Shown here one piece after another: positions 55,335 through 64,000 of a stretch of 64,000 nucleotides of DNA. Under the pieces are notes generated by a model that was not told the DNA's origin, searched no databases, and saw only the letters and a list, made by a program, of their open reading frames with translations. How positions within the stretch are numbered: position 1 is the stretch's first letter; each line of letters begins with the position of its first letter. The position numbers and the translations under genes were made by a program. Source of the stretch: Brotaphodocola catenula (GTDB lineage Bacteria > Bacillota > Clostridia > Lachnospirales > Lachnospiraceae); NCBI GenBank assembly GCA_020686985.1, contig JAJEPU010000001.1, positions 124,001 through 188,000 of the forward strand. The letters are read 5' to 3'.

Positions 55335-56030
55335 ATGAAACATGGAAAAAGATACGCGGAAGCAGCAAAAGCAGTAGACCGTTCCGTATTATATGATGCA
55401 GCAGACGCAATTGCACTCGTAAAGAAGAATGCATCTGCAAAATTTGATGAGACCGTTGAGGCTCATTTCAGAACCGGATGTGACGGACGTCACGCAGATC
55501 AGCAGATCCGTGGTGCAGTAGTTCTGCCGCACGGAACCGGTAAAGTTACCAGAATCCTTGTATTCGCTAAGGGTGTTAAGGCTGATGAGGCTCAGGCAGC
55601 TGGTGCAGATTACGTTGGAGCTGAGGAGCTTATTCCGAAGATCCAGAACGAGGGATGGCTGGATTTTGACGTTGTTGTAGCTACTCCGGATATGATGGGC
55701 GTTGTTGGTCGTCTGGGTCGTGTACTTGGACCGAAGGGCTTAATGCCGAACCCGAAGGCTGGTACCGTTACTATGGACGTAACCAAGGCTATCAACGAGA
55801 TCAAAGCTGGTAAGATTGAGTACAGACTTGATAAGACCAATATTATCCACGTGCCGGTGGGTAAGGCTTCTTTCACAGAGGAGCAGTTAGCGGACAACTT
55901 CCAGACGCTTATGGATGCAATCAACAAGGCTAAGCCGGCTACTCTGAAGGGCGCATACATCAAGAGCGCAACCCTGACCTCTACCATGGGCCCGGGCGTT
56001 AAGCTGAATGTTGTAAAGCTGGTTCAGTAA
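55335..56030 (+). CDS. rplA: 50S ribosomal protein L1
   Basis: A 231-residue protein of the ribosomal L1 stalk and repressor of its own operon. Signatures [35 protein letters not shown] and KAGTVTMDV are present. AGGAGG lies before the ATG. Confidence 0.98.
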   Translation: MKHGKRYAEAAKAVDRSVLYDAADAIALVKKNASAKFDETVEAHFRTGCDGRHADQQIRGAVVLPHGTGKVTRILVFAKGVKADEAQAAGADYVGAEELIPKIQNEGWLDFDVVVATPDMMGVVGRLGRVLGPKGLMPNPKAGTVTMDVTKAINEIKAGKIEYRLDKTNIIHVPVGKASFTEEQLADNFQTLMDAINKAKPATLKGAYIKSATLTSTMGPGVKLNVVKLVQ

Positions 56031-56046
56031 TAGCAGTAAAAAAAGA

Positions 56047-56075
56047 TTGACAATCCAGATATAGTATGTTATTAT
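56047..56075 (+). promoter_or_regulatory. Promoter of rplJ-rplL
   Basis: TTGACA (56047-56052), a 17-bp spacer and TATTAT (56070-56075), just after rplA. Confidence 0.75.
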
Positions 56076-56084
56076 ACACAAGTA

Positions 56085-56200
56085 TTGACTGCCGAAGACA
56101 GCAGGTGCCGTAAGGCATAAGGTGAAAACGCCTGCCGAGGAACGTACAATTCTTTAGATTGAATTTGTAGAGCCTCTCTGTCTTGACGGAGAGGCTTTTT
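56085..56200 (+). promoter_or_regulatory. Ribosomal protein L10 leader with attenuator
   Basis: The segment GACTGCCGAAGACAGCAGG, AAGGCATAAGG and CCTGCCGAGGAACGTACAAT matches the conserved L10 leader, to which L10(L12)4 binds. It is followed by an intrinsic terminator (AGCCTCTC/GAGAGGCT plus T-run, 56171-56200) 38 bp before rplJ, so excess L10 would lower read-through. Confidence 0.9.
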
Positions 56201-56238
56201 CCGTGCAGTCTCCAAAATATTATAGGAGGAAGACATTC

Positions 56239-56730
56239 ATGGCAAAGGTAGAGTTAAAGCAGCCGGTAGTGGCTGAGATCTCTGAATTGCTGAACGGTGC
56301 TGCATCCGCAGTAGTGGTTGACTATCGTGGACTGACCGTTGCTCAGGATACTGAGCTTCGTAAAGCCCTGAGACAGGCCGGCGTTTCCTACAAGGTATAC
56401 AAGAATACCCTGATCAAGCGCGCTGCTGAAGGCACTGAGTTCGCAGCTCTGGATCCCAACCTTGAGGGACCGACCGCAATCGCAGTATCTAAGGACGATG
56501 CAACCGCACCGGCAAGAGTTCTGGCTGAGTTCGCAAAGAAGGCTGACAAGCTGGAAATCAAGGGCGGCGTTATCGAGGGTACTTACTACGATGCAAAGGG
56601 AATGCAGGTTATCGCAACCATCCCGTCCAGAGAGGTTCTGCTTGGCAAGCTGCTTGGCAGCATCCAGTCTCCAATCACCAACCTGGCTCGCGTCCTGAAT
56701 CAGATCGCAGAGAAGCAGGCAGAGGCTTAA
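56239..56730 (+). CDS. rplJ: 50S ribosomal protein L10
   Basis: A 163-residue base of the L7/L12 stalk. It begins MAKVELKQPVVAEI and has VVVDYRGLTVAQDTELRKAL and YKVYKNTLIKRA. The ATG at 56239 follows ATAGGAGG; an in-frame ATG 12 codons upstream is inside the attenuator spacer and is rejected. Confidence 0.98.
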   Translation: MAKVELKQPVVAEISELLNGAASAVVVDYRGLTVAQDTELRKALRQAGVSYKVYKNTLIKRAAEGTEFAALDPNLEGPTAIAVSKDDATAPARVLAEFAKKADKLEIKGGVIEGTYYDAKGMQVIATIPSREVLLGKLLGSIQSPITNLARVLNQIAEKQAEA

Positions 56731-56820
56731 TTCGAGGATTTATTCCTCAACTGAGACAGTGTGCATAGCATGCTGACGAAATTCAACAAAACCCAATTAA
56801 AATTAATGGAGGAAAATAAA

Positions 56821-57195
56821 ATGGCAAAGTTAACCACCGCAGAGTTTATCGACGCTATCAAAGAGTTATCCGTATTAGAGCTGAACGAGCTGGTAAAGGC
56901 TTGTGAGGAAGAGTTCGGCGTATCTGCAGCAGCAGGCGTTGTTGTAGCAGCAGCAGGTGCTGGTGAGGCAGCAGCTGAGGAGAAGACCGAGTTCGACGTA
57001 GAGCTGACCGAGGTTGGCGCTAACAAGGTTAAGGTTATCAAGGTTGTTCGTGAAGTAACCGGTCTGGGCCTGAAGGAAGCTAAGGACGTTGTTGACGGCG
57101 CACCGAAGGTTCTGAAAGAGGGCGCTTCTAAGGAAGAGGCTGAGGATATCAAGACCAAGCTTGAGGCTGAGGGAGCAAAGGTTACCCTGAAGTAA
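56821..57195 (+). CDS. rplL: 50S ribosomal protein L7/L12
   Basis: A 124-residue acidic stalk protein that recruits translation factors. N-terminal dimer domain ([20 protein letters not shown]), Ala-rich hinge ([15 protein letters not shown]), C-terminal domain with [25 protein letters not shown] precedes the ATG at 56821. In most Firmicutes rpoB follows, but here the operon ends at a terminator and csp follows. Confidence 0.98.
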   Translation: MAKLTTAEFIDAIKELSVLELNELVKACEEEFGVSAAAGVVVAAAGAGEAAAEEKTEFDVELTEVGANKVKVIKVVREVTGLGLKEAKDVVDGAPKVLKEGASKEEAEDIKTKLEAEGAKVTLK

Positions 57196-57232
57196 TTCAG
57201 AGAATCTTAAAACTCGTGATGATATCACAGAT

Positions 57233-57263
57233 GGACTGCGGATTTGTTCCGCAGTCCGTTTTT
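57233..57263 (+). terminator. Terminator after rplL
   Basis: GGACTGCGG/CCGCAGTCC with a 7-base loop and TTTTT. Confidence 0.92.
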
Positions 57264-57264
57264 A

Positions 57265-57327
57265 GTTACTGGGCACGTTATCTTACGGCACTTTCGGTTC
57301 AAAAAGTGCCTACCTCTAAACAGTAAC
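57265..57327 (-). repeat. GTTACTG/CAGTAAC palindromic repeat, copy D (63 bp, reverse orientation)
   Basis: Bounded by GTTACTG (57265) and CAGTAAC (57321-57327). Its reverse complement follows copy A closely: GGTAGGCA, then GAACCGAAAGTGCCGTAA. It begins one base after the rplL terminator. Confidence 0.75.
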
Positions 57328-57353
57328 CGTTTTTATCTTCTTTCTGAAACTGC

Positions 57354-57382
57354 TTGACAGAAACCTTGTTGGGTGTTAAACT
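57354..57382 (+). promoter_or_regulatory. Promoter of the cold-shock gene
   Basis: TTGACA (57354-57359), a 17-bp spacer and TAAACT (57377-57382). Confidence 0.7.
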
Positions 57383-57411
57383 GAATTCGTATTTTGATAT
57401 GAGCTTTTGAT

Positions 57412-57472
57412 TCACATATTTTTGTAAGTCATGAAGTGCATTTCATGATTCACAAAAATATGTGATTTTTTT
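57412..57472 (+). terminator. Long terminator-like hairpin in the csp leader
   Basis: TCACATATTTTTGT...TCATGAA pairs with TTTCATGA...CACAAAAATATGTGA, over 20 bp with few mismatches, and is followed by TTTTTTT. It lies between the promoter and the csp RBS, so it could act as a conditional terminator or as an RNA switch for cold induction. Confidence 0.7.
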
Positions 57473-57517
57473 GTTTCATGAGAAATACAAATATTTATCT
57501 ATATAGGAGGCAGTACT

Positions 57518-57724
57518 ATGAATAAGGGTACCGTTAAGTGGTTCAACGCAACGAAGGGATATGGTTTCATCACCAACGATGAGTCCGGTGAGGAAGTATT
57601 CGTACATTTCTCCGGTATCGTAGCTGATGGCTACAAGACTCTGGAAGATGGCCAGAAGGTTACCTTCGATACCGCTGAGGGCAATCGTGGTCTGCAGGCT
57701 GTAAACGTACACGTTGTAGCTTAA
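57518..57724 (+). CDS. Cold-shock protein, CspA family
   Basis: A 68-residue single-strand RNA/DNA chaperone. [18 protein letters not shown] contains RNP1 (KGYGFI) and EVFVHFSGI contains RNP2. TAGGAGG precedes the ATG. Its 5' UTR of about 130 nt contains a terminator-like hairpin. Confidence 0.96.
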   Translation: MNKGTVKWFNATKGYGFITNDESGEEVFVHFSGIVADGYKTLEDGQKVTFDTAEGNRGLQAVNVHVVA

Positions 57725-57749
57725 TCAGAGATTTCTGCAAGAGCTGAGA

Positions 57750-57797
57750 GGACCGTGCACCGGATGAGTGATCGTTCGATGCATGGTCTTCTTTTTT
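57750..57797 (+). terminator. Terminator after csp
   Basis: GACCGTGCA pairs with TGCATGGTC (one G-T), then a T-run. Confidence 0.8.
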
Positions 57798-57898
57798 GTA
57801 TGATAGGAAAAATCAGGAAAAGTTTCGTTTATAGGAAAGAAACCGGCGCATACCTTATAGAGATATAGAGAATTTGAAAAATCGGAGATGCAGGTCGG

Positions 57899-58642
57899 GT
57901 GAAGATAAGATGGGCAAAAAGACTGCTGTTTGCGATTGTTTTGTTCGACGGACTGTTATTTGGCACTGCGATTGCAGTCGTCCAAACTGAGATTCAACCC
58001 CAAATGTCCATTCGGGAGAATTCTCCCGATTCTCATAAAGAAAAGATCGTTCAGGCGGGGATTGGAGACGAAGGAATTTGGGAGACACAGAAACTGCTTG
58101 CGCTGACGTTTGATGACGGACCCTCCCTGGAGTGCACCGGGAGACTGTTGGACGGCTTAAAAAAGCGCGGGATTCACGCGACGTTTTTTCTTATGGGAGA
58201 AAATATTCCAGGCAAGGAGGAACTCGTCCTGCGCATGAAGACGGAGGGGCATCTGATTGCCAATCACGGCTACCGCCATGTCCAGATGACACATGAGGGC
58301 GAGGATGCAGTCGCAGAGTCTGTGGAGAAGGCGCAGGAGATGATTGAGGCGATTACCGGGGAGAAGCCCGAGTTTCTCAGACCACCTTACGGGGATTGGA
58401 ATGAAAAGCTCGCGGAGCGCTGTGATCTGACAACGGTGTTCTGGAATGTGGATTCTCTCGACTGGAAGCTCAGAAATGTGGAAAAAATCGTGAGACGGGT
58501 GAAAAAACAGGTTAAAAACGGAGATATCATCCTGATGCACGATATTTTTCCGGAGTCCGTGGAGGCATCGCTGGAACTTGCCGATCAGCTGAGTGCGGAG
58601 GGCTATGCATTTGTGACGGTGGATGAATTGTTGATTGACTGA
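57899..58642 (+). CDS. Polysaccharide deacetylase (NodB family), membrane-anchored
   Basis: A 247-residue enzyme. An N-terminal helix (about 6-26) anchors it outside the membrane. The NodB domain has LALTFDDGPS with the catalytic Asp and metal Asp, NHGYRHVQ (metal His) and LRPPYGDWN. It probably removes acetyl groups from peptidoglycan or chitin-like chains; PdaB-type proteins act in sporulation, but the subtype is unclear. GTG start at 57899 with AGGTCGGG upstream; rarA starts 15 bp after its stop. Confidence 0.88.
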   Translation: MKIRWAKRLLFAIVLFDGLLFGTAIAVVQTEIQPQMSIRENSPDSHKEKIVQAGIGDEGIWETQKLLALTFDDGPSLECTGRLLDGLKKRGIHATFFLMGENIPGKEELVLRMKTEGHLIANHGYRHVQMTHEGEDAVAESVEKAQEMIEAITGEKPEFLRPPYGDWNEKLAERCDLTTVFWNVDSLDWKLRNVEKIVRRVKKQVKNGDIILMHDIFPESVEASLELADQLSAEGYAFVTVDELLID

Positions 58643-58657
58643 AAAAGGGGCATTGGA

Positions 58658-59977
58658 ATGGATTTATTTGATTATATGAGAAGCTCGACGCAGGAGAAGG
58701 AGTCTCCTCTGGCATCGAGAATGAGACCGACAACGCTCGATGAGGTTGTGGGTCAGAAGCATATTATTGGAAAAGACAAACTGCTTTACCGTGCGATCAA
58801 GGCGGATCAGCTGGGCTCTCTGATTTTTTACGGACCGCCGGGAACAGGAAAGACGACGCTCGCAAAGGTGATTGCAAACACGACAAAGGCAGAATTCAAG
58901 CAGATCAATGCGACGGTCGCAGGCAAGAAAGACATGGAGGAAGTTGTCTGCGAGGCAAAGGACGCACTCGGCATGTATGGACGAAAGACGATCCTTTTTG
59001 TGGATGAGATTCACCGTTTCAACAAGAGCCAGCAGGACTATCTTCTTCCGTATGTCGAGGACGGAACTCTGATTTTGATCGGTGCGACGACGGAGAATCC
59101 GTATTTTGAGGTTAACAGTGCACTTCTCTCTCGCTCCCGCATTTTTGAGCTCAAGGCGCTTGAGCGGGACGATGTGAAAGAGCTGATTTACCGTGCTGTA
59201 AACGATGTGCAGAAGGGAATGGGAAGCTACCGTGCGGTGATCGATGAAACAGCAGTTGATTTCCTTGCGGACGTCTCGGGCGGGGACGCGAGATCGGCGT
59301 TGAATGCAGTCGAGCTTGGTATCATGACGACAGAGCGAGACCCGGCGGATGGTCTGATTCACTTCACACTTGAGGTGGCGCAGGAGTGCATCCAGAAGCG
59401 TGCAGTCAACTATGACAAGGACGGGGACAATCACTATGATACGATCTCCGCATTTATTAAGAGCATGAGAGGTTCCGATCCGGATGCAACGGTCTATTAT
59501 CTTGCGCGGATGCTCTATGCGGGCGAGGACATCAAGTTCATTGCGCGCAGAATCATGATCTGTGCGTCGGAGGATGTCGGAAATGCCGATCCGCAGGCAC
59601 TCACGGTCGCAGTCAGCGCATCCCAGGCAGTCGAGCGCCTTGGAATGCCGGAGGCGAGAATTGTGCTCTCTCAGGCTGCACTCTATGTGGCAACGGCGCC
59701 GAAGAGCAATTCCGCGATCTGTGCGATTGATGAGGCGATGGAGGCTGTGAAAAATCAGCACGCAATGCCGGTTCCGGTTCACTTGAGGGACAGACATTAC
59801 AAGGGAGCTGAGGCGCTCGGTCATGGGGATGGATATAAGTATGCACATGACTATCCGAACCATTACGTCAGACAGCAGTATCTTCCGGATGGCATGGAGG
59901 GACAGACGTTTTATTGCCCGTCTGAAAACGGTTATGAGCGCCAGATTCAGGAACATATGAAGTTTTTATTACAGTAA
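58658..59977 (+). CDS. rarA: Replication-associated recombination protein RarA (MgsA)
   Basis: A 439-residue AAA+ ATPase acting at stalled forks. [17 protein letters not shown], Walker [10 protein letters not shown], Walker [17 protein letters not shown] and sensor [12 protein letters not shown] are intact, and the C-terminal MgsA domain contains [19 protein letters not shown]. The TAA stop (59975-59977) and the final residues lie in the left arm of a palindromic repeat. Confidence 0.96.
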   Translation: MDLFDYMRSSTQEKESPLASRMRPTTLDEVVGQKHIIGKDKLLYRAIKADQLGSLIFYGPPGTGKTTLAKVIANTTKAEFKQINATVAGKKDMEEVVCEAKDALGMYGRKTILFVDEIHRFNKSQQDYLLPYVEDGTLILIGATTENPYFEVNSALLSRSRIFELKALERDDVKELIYRAVNDVQKGMGSYRAVIDETAVDFLADVSGGDARSALNAVELGIMTTERDPADGLIHFTLEVAQECIQKRAVNYDKDGDNHYDTISAFIKSMRGSDPDATVYYLARMLYAGEDIKFIARRIMICASEDVGNADPQALTVAVSASQAVERLGMPEARIVLSQAALYVATAPKSNSAICAIDEAMEAVKNQHAMPVPVHLRDRHYKGAEALGHGDGYKYAHDYPNHYVRQQYLPDGMEGQTFYCPSENGYERQIQEHMKFLLQ

Positions 59978-60099
59978 CGGGTAGGCATTTTCTGAACTGA
60001 AAATGCCGTATGATAAAGTGGAAGTAGCAGATTTTGCCGATTTGGAATGCGAAGTATCGGCAAAATCCGTTGCTGTTTGTAGGGTGCGTGAACAGTAAC
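59968..60099 (+). repeat. GTTACTG/CAGTAAC palindromic repeat, long copy C (132 bp)
   Basis: Same length as copy B and closely similar: identical TAGGCATTTTCTGAACTGAA core, GATTTTGCCGAT/ATCGGCAAAATC stem, right end TGAACAGTAAC (60089-60099). The left arm reads ATTACAGTAAC. The remaining 60100-60400 holds the rho promoter and leader only. Confidence 0.88.
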
Positions 60100-60160
60100 G
60101 AGTTTTTGACCGGAAATGAGGACGACATAAACTAGTCTTCTGAAGGTGCAGGGGTGCCGG

Positions 60161-60189
60161 TTGCTTTTTTTTGAAATTCGTTTTATAAT
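60161..60189 (+). promoter_or_regulatory. Promoter of rho
   Basis: TTGCTT (60161-60166), a 17-bp spacer and TATAAT (60184-60189). A leader of about 205 nt follows, with a GAGGAC/GTCCTC hairpin near its start. Confidence 0.7.
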
Positions 60190-60400
60190 GTAGAGGACGA
60201 CAGGGGGACCGCGGAAGGTCCTCCGTAAGTTCGTGATCCGTGATCAGAGTTTTCTTATATCTGTTTTGATACCCAACTATTTTTGGATAAAATTAAAAAT
60301 ACAAATAAAGAGAAGTAAAATCGGAAATAGAAATTCCATATTTAAAATCTGAATATCACAAAGAACACACAACAGCAAGGAAAGAGACTGGAGAGATTGT

Positions 60401-62401
60401 ATGCGAGAAAAATTACAGACTTTATCACTGCCCCAGCTGAAAGAAATGGCAAAAGCGCAGGGCATTAAGGGTTGTACAACGATGCGCAAGGCAGAAATTA
60501 TTGATACGCTGTGCAAGATTGCAGAGCAGGAGGAGATTATTAAGACGGCAGTTGCACCGAGAGCGACTTTAAATGCGATCAATGCGACTGCATCGAAGGC
60601 GTCTGAGACACCGGTGACGGCAGAGAACACAGGTGCAGAAGTGCAGGAAAACAGTGAGAATCGTGACGGTGCGGAGGGAGTAAGTCAGCAGGAGCCTGCG
60701 CGCACGAATCGTGTGGTGAGAGAGACTGCGGATGGACGTGAGAGAAGAGACAGCCGGGATACTCGAGACAATCGAGAGGCTCGCGATAATTATCGGGAAA
60801 ATAATCGGGACGGTGGTCGTGAGAATAGCCGTGAGAACAATCGCGAGAATACCCGTGAGAATCGTTATAACAGAAATTCCCGGGATAATAACGGCGAAAA
60901 TCGTTACACCCGAAATAACTACAATAATAATTACAACCGTGAAAATTATACCCGCGACAATTCCTACTCTGGACGCGACAATTCCTCAGAGCCGAGAGAA
61001 AATAAATATAGCCGAGAGGCTTATATGATGCGCGAGAACCGCGAGAATCGAGATGGCCGGGACAGCAGAGATCTGCGAGACAGCCGGGATACTCGTGAAA
61101 ATCTGTCCGACAACCGCTATTACAATGATAACAATAGCCGTAGCTCGGCAGAGGGAAATCCGATCGAGGAGCAGGATGGCGTAGAGATGCGCTACGGTCG
61201 CGAGATGCGCCAGGCGCGCCCGATGATGCGCCAGCCGGAGACTCTGACGGCTCAGGAGGTTGCAGAGCTTGATAGCGGAAAGGAAGCGCAGGGAATTCTT
61301 GAGGTTATGCCGGACGGATTTGGATTCATCCGCTGTGACAACTTCCTTCCGGGTGAGAACGATGTCTATGTTGCTCCGTCCCAGATCCGCCGATTTAACT
61401 TAAAGACCGGAGATATTATCTGCGGAAACCAGAGGGTGAAGACAGCGGCAGAGAAATTCGCAGCTCTTTTATACATCCGCAATGTCAACGGCTATCCGAT
61501 CAGCGTGATCGAGAAGCGCCCGAATTTTGAGAGTCTGACTCCGGTATTCCCGAACCAGCGTCTTCACATGGAGACTCCGGGAAAGAGCAGCACGGCGATG
61601 AGAATTCTTGATCTGCTTGCTCCAGTCGGAAAGGGACAGAGAGGTATGATTGTGTCTCCGCCGAAGGCAGGAAAGACGACCCTGCTCAAGCAGGTGGCTC
61701 AGGCAGTCACGACGAATCATCCGGATATGCATGTGATCATTCTGCTGATCGATGAGCGTCCGGAGGAGGTGACGGACATTAAGGAGTCCGTTGTGGGACC
61801 GGAGGTCGAGGTCATTTATTCGACGTTTGATGAGCTTCCGGAGCGCCATAAGCGTGTGTCGGAGATGGTGATCGAGAGAGCGAAGCGTCTCGTCGAGCAT
61901 GGCAGAGATGTCATTATCCTTCTCGACAGCATCACCCGTCTTGCGCGCGCCTACAACCTCGTCGTTCCGCCGAGTGGACGTACCCTCTCCGGTGGTCTTG
62001 ATCCGACGGCTCTTCATATGCCGAAGAGATTCTTTGGTGCAGCGCGAAATATGCGTGAGGGAGGAAGCCTGACGATTCTGGCGACGGCACTCGTTGACAC
62101 CGGAAGCCGTATGGACGACGTGATTTACGAGGAGTTCAAGGGAACAGGAAACATGGAACTTGTGCTCGATCGAAAACTCTCTGAGAAGCGAATTTTCCCG
62201 GCGATCGACATCCTCAAGTCGGGTACGCGTCGTGATGATCTGCTTCTGACGAAGGAGGAGGCAGAGGCGGTTGACGTCATCCGCAAGGCGACGAATACGA
62301 TGAAACCGGAGGAGTCGGTGGAGAAGATTCTCGATCTGTTTGCTCGCACGAAAACGAATAGGGAATTCGTGGAAAATGCTAAGAAAATGCGGTTTTATTG
62401 A
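60401..62401 (+). CDS. rho: Transcription termination factor Rho with long Arg/Asn-rich insert
   Basis: A 666-residue hexameric RNA helicase. The Rho_N domain spans about 1-45; residues about 107-245 are an Arg, Asn, Asp, Glu and Tyr-rich disordered stretch built of short REN/RDN units. The cold-shock-like RNA-binding domain begins near 297 ([13 protein letters not shown]). The ATPase has Walker [11 protein letters not shown], Walker [17 protein letters not shown] and the Q/R loop region ending SGTRRDDLL. Rho proteins of some Clostridia and Actinobacteria carry comparable inserts, linked to RNA binding, phase separation or prion-like behaviour. Confidence 0.97.
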   Translation: MREKLQTLSLPQLKEMAKAQGIKGCTTMRKAEIIDTLCKIAEQEEIIKTAVAPRATLNAINATASKASETPVTAENTGAEVQENSENRDGAEGVSQQEPARTNRVVRETADGRERRDSRDTRDNREARDNYRENNRDGGRENSRENNRENTRENRYNRNSRDNNGENRYTRNNYNNNYNRENYTRDNSYSGRDNSSEPRENKYSREAYMMRENRENRDGRDSRDLRDSRDTRENLSDNRYYNDNNSRSSAEGNPIEEQDGVEMRYGREMRQARPMMRQPETLTAQEVAELDSGKEAQGILEVMPDGFGFIRCDNFLPGENDVYVAPSQIRRFNLKTGDIICGNQRVKTAAEKFAALLYIRNVNGYPISVIEKRPNFESLTPVFPNQRLHMETPGKSSTAMRILDLLAPVGKGQRGMIVSPPKAGKTTLLKQVAQAVTTNHPDMHVIILLIDERPEEVTDIKESVVGPEVEVIYSTFDELPERHKRVSEMVIERAKRLVEHGRDVIILLDSITRLARAYNLVVPPSGRTLSGGLDPTALHMPKRFFGAARNMREGGSLTILATALVDTGSRMDDVIYEEFKGTGNMELVLDRKLSEKRIFPAIDILKSGTRRDDLLLTKEEAEAVDVIRKATNTMKPEESVEKILDLFARTKTNREFVENAKKMRFY

Positions 62402-62411
62402 TGAAAGCTAC

Positions 62412-62440
62412 TTGTCAACGGAGCGTTTGTGTGGTATACT
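62412..62440 (+). promoter_or_regulatory. Promoter of rpmE
   Basis: TTGTCA (62412-62417), a 17-bp spacer and TATACT (62435-62440). Confidence 0.75.
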
Positions 62441-62538
62441 AACAAAGCTGTTTATAGGCGTGACGTGATTTTAACTGTTCAAGGAGCGGTTAGATGATCA
62501 CAATAGTATAGAATTGAGAAAGTGAAGAGGTGAAAATC

Positions 62539-62742
62539 ATGAGAGAAGGAATCCATCCGGCATACTATCAGGCAAAGGTTACCTGCAACTGCGGTAATGA
62601 GTTCGTAACCGGTTCTACCAAGAGCGAGATCCACGTAGAGGTTTGCTCCAAGTGCCACTCTTTCTACACTGGTCAGCAGAAGGCTGCTGCTGCTCGTGGT
62701 CGTATCGATAAGTTCAACAAGAAGTACGGCGTTCAGGCATAA
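62539..62742 (+). CDS. rpmE: 50S ribosomal protein L31
   Basis: A 67-residue ribosomal protein of the zinc-binding (C+) type: TCNCGNEF and [11 protein letters not shown] hold the cysteines. It starts [11 protein letters not shown] at 62539, with GAGGTG about 7 bases upstream; a GTG three codons earlier is less likely. The position after rho is conserved. Confidence 0.97.
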   Translation: MREGIHPAYYQAKVTCNCGNEFVTGSTKSEIHVEVCSKCHSFYTGQQKAAAARGRIDKFNKKYGVQA

Positions 62743-62756
62743 GCATAACGTAAGCC

Positions 62757-62806
62757 AAACAAGGTTGAGACGGAAGTGGAGACACTTTGTCTCAACCTTG
62801 TTTTTG
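62757..62806 (+). terminator. Terminator after rpmE
   Basis: A 15-bp stem AAACAAGGTTGAGAC/GTCTCAACCTTGTTT followed by TTT. Confidence 0.93.
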
Positions 62807-63030
62807 TTTCAGAGGAAAATAGTTGTTCTTCTACTGTACATGATCGGGGATTTTCTGGATTTTCTAATTTTGTATGATGTAATTTTATGATCTGAGTGGA
62901 AGAGTATGAGTGGAAGATTCTGTATGATACCATGGTATATGATAGAGTGGCACAGTAAGGAGAACAGATTTTGGCAGGGGCTTTTTCAGTGGCAGATTAG
63001 TGACAGAGATTTGCAAGGAGATTGTGATTA

Positions 63031-64000
63031 ATGAAATATTCCGGTATCGGCGGTCAGGCCGTCATTGAAGGAATTATGATGAAAAATAAGGACGATTACG
63101 CGACGGCGGTTCGCAGACCGGACGGCGTGATCGAGGTGAAAAAGGACACCTATGTGAGCCTGGCGGAGAAAGTAAAATTCTTCTCGCTTCCGTTTGTGCG
63201 AGGTGTCTTCAGTTTTGCGGATTCGATGATCCTCGGCATGAGGAGTCTGAGCTTTTCGGCGAGCTTTTTCGAGGATGACGAGGAGGATGCAAATTCCGAG
63301 CCGTCGAAGCTCGAACTCTGGTTAGACAAGACATTCGGAGAGAAGACGGAGAAGGCATTGATGGGATTTGTGATGGCGATCTCATTTTTGTTTGCGATCG
63401 TGATCTTCATGATTGTTCCGATGCTGATTGCGAATGCATGCCGAAAAGTGATTCATTCGGATACGCTGATGGCGATTCTCGAGGGCGTGATCCGAATTGC
63501 TGTGTTTGTGGCATATATCAAAGTGATTTCGAGGATGGAGGACATCAGCAGGACGTTCCAGTACCACGGTGCAGAACACAAGTGCATCAACTGCATTGAG
63601 CATGGAATGACGCTGACGGTCGATCATGTGCGGGAGAGTTCCCGTTTTCACAAGCGCTGTGGAACGAGCTTCCTGATCATTGTCATGCTGATCAGTATTT
63701 TGTTCTTCATGGTGATTCGTGTCGATAACGTATGGCTTCGCATGGTCAGCCGAATTCTTCTGATTCCGGTGATTGCGGGAGTGTCCTACGAGTTTCTTCG
63801 TCTTGCAGGGCGCAGTGATAACTGTCTCGTCAATCTGTTCAGCAAGCCGGGACTGTGGATGCAGGGACTGACGACGAGCGAGCCGGACGATGGAATGATC
63901 GAGGTCGCAATTCAGGCAGTTGAGGCGGTCTTTGACTGGAAGGCATACCTGCGTGAGAACTTCCCGGAGACCGAGATTCCAGAAGATGGAGAGAAAACGG
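63031..64000 (+). CDS. DUF1385 (YqhQ-like) membrane protein, 3' end outside window
   Basis: The first 323 codons are present; no stop before the window ends. SGIGGQAVIEGIMMKNKDDY is the family's hallmark start, and YHGAEHKCINCIEHG with KRCGTSFL holds the conserved His/Cys residues. About four membrane helices are seen. CAAGGAG lies before the ATG. In Clostridia this gene follows rpmE and precedes prmC and prfA. Molecular function is not established. Confidence 0.9.
   Translation, partial: MKYSGIGGQAVIEGIMMKNKDDYATAVRRPDGVIEVKKDTYVSLAEKVKFFSLPFVRGVFSFADSMILGMRSLSFSASFFEDDEEDANSEPSKLELWLDKTFGEKTEKALMGFVMAISFLFAIVIFMIVPMLIANACRKVIHSDTLMAILEGVIRIAVFVAYIKVISRMEDISRTFQYHGAEHKCINCIEHGMTLTVDHVRESSRFHKRCGTSFLIIVMLISILFFMVIRVDNVWLRMVSRILLIPVIAGVSYEFLRLAGRSDNCLVNLFSKPGLWMQGLTTSEPDDGMIEVAIQAVEAVFDWKAYLRENFPETEIPEDGEKT

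Overview
The window looks like a chromosomal segment from a spore-forming, low-to-mid GC Clostridia bacterium, most likely a member of Lachnospiraceae. This rests on gene content and order (spoIIE-tilS-hpt-ftsH; rpmG-secE-nusG-rplK-rplA-rplJ-rplL; rho-rpmE-DUF1385), on a spoVAF-type germination gene, on a DUF4250 protein, and on sigmaA promoters plus AGGAGG ribosome binding sites. I see no plasmid, phage or integrase gene and no CRISPR array. Species cannot be fixed from the sequence alone.

Layout. 1-4450: the end of spoIIE, then tilS, hpt and ftsH. 4978-7047: a GH13 alpha-glucan hydrolase. 7162-7701: five tRNA genes (Tyr, Leu, Phe, Gly, Gly). 7800-11751: a three-gene cassette of a leucine-rich-repeat protein without a signal peptide, a VWA protein with a degenerate metallopeptidase motif, and a MoxR-type AAA ATPase. 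11841-14074: mscS and a DnaJ/CbpA-like chaperone with a structured leader. 14380-21149: an oligopeptide ABC transporter operon behind a repeat- and terminator-rich leader. 21259-24902: hsp20 and clpB, each behind a promoter overlapped by a CIRCE (HrcA) operator. 25036-27187, minus strand: malic enzyme and an OGG1-like glycosylase, preceded by a probable 200-nt noncoding or leader RNA. 27749-32223: spoVAF-like gene, small membrane proteins, plsC, pheA. 32460-36305: ppx and ppk. 36539-42965: a two-component system followed by a large membrane protein and an ABC-2 exporter. 43282-47285: HIT protein, a 46-residue membrane protein, tRNA-Gly, HD protein, orphan FeoA and an ABC-F ATPase. 47286-48755: a 1.47-kb stretch with no intact gene. 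48756-53629: mreB/mbl, recD2, comF and a conserved small protein. 53872-57195: rpmG, secE, nusG and four ribosomal protein genes with L1 and L10 control elements. 57518-64000: csp, polysaccharide deacetylase, rarA, rho with a long Arg/Asn-rich disordered insert, rpmE and a partial DUF1385 gene.

The main unexplained structure is a family of short palindromic repeats ending in GTTACTG/CAGTAAC, in short (about 55-80 bp) and long (132 bp) forms, scattered between genes. Two long copies supply the stop codons of the genes upstream. A second hairpin repeat (TATGATAGGA...TCCTATCATA plus a terminator-like hairpin) occurs twice. Other candidates for new biology are the LRR-VWA-MoxR cassette, the minus-strand RNA at about 27293-27497, the structured dnaJ leader and the csp leader hairpin. 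All functions are inferred from motifs and gene context; no database search was run.
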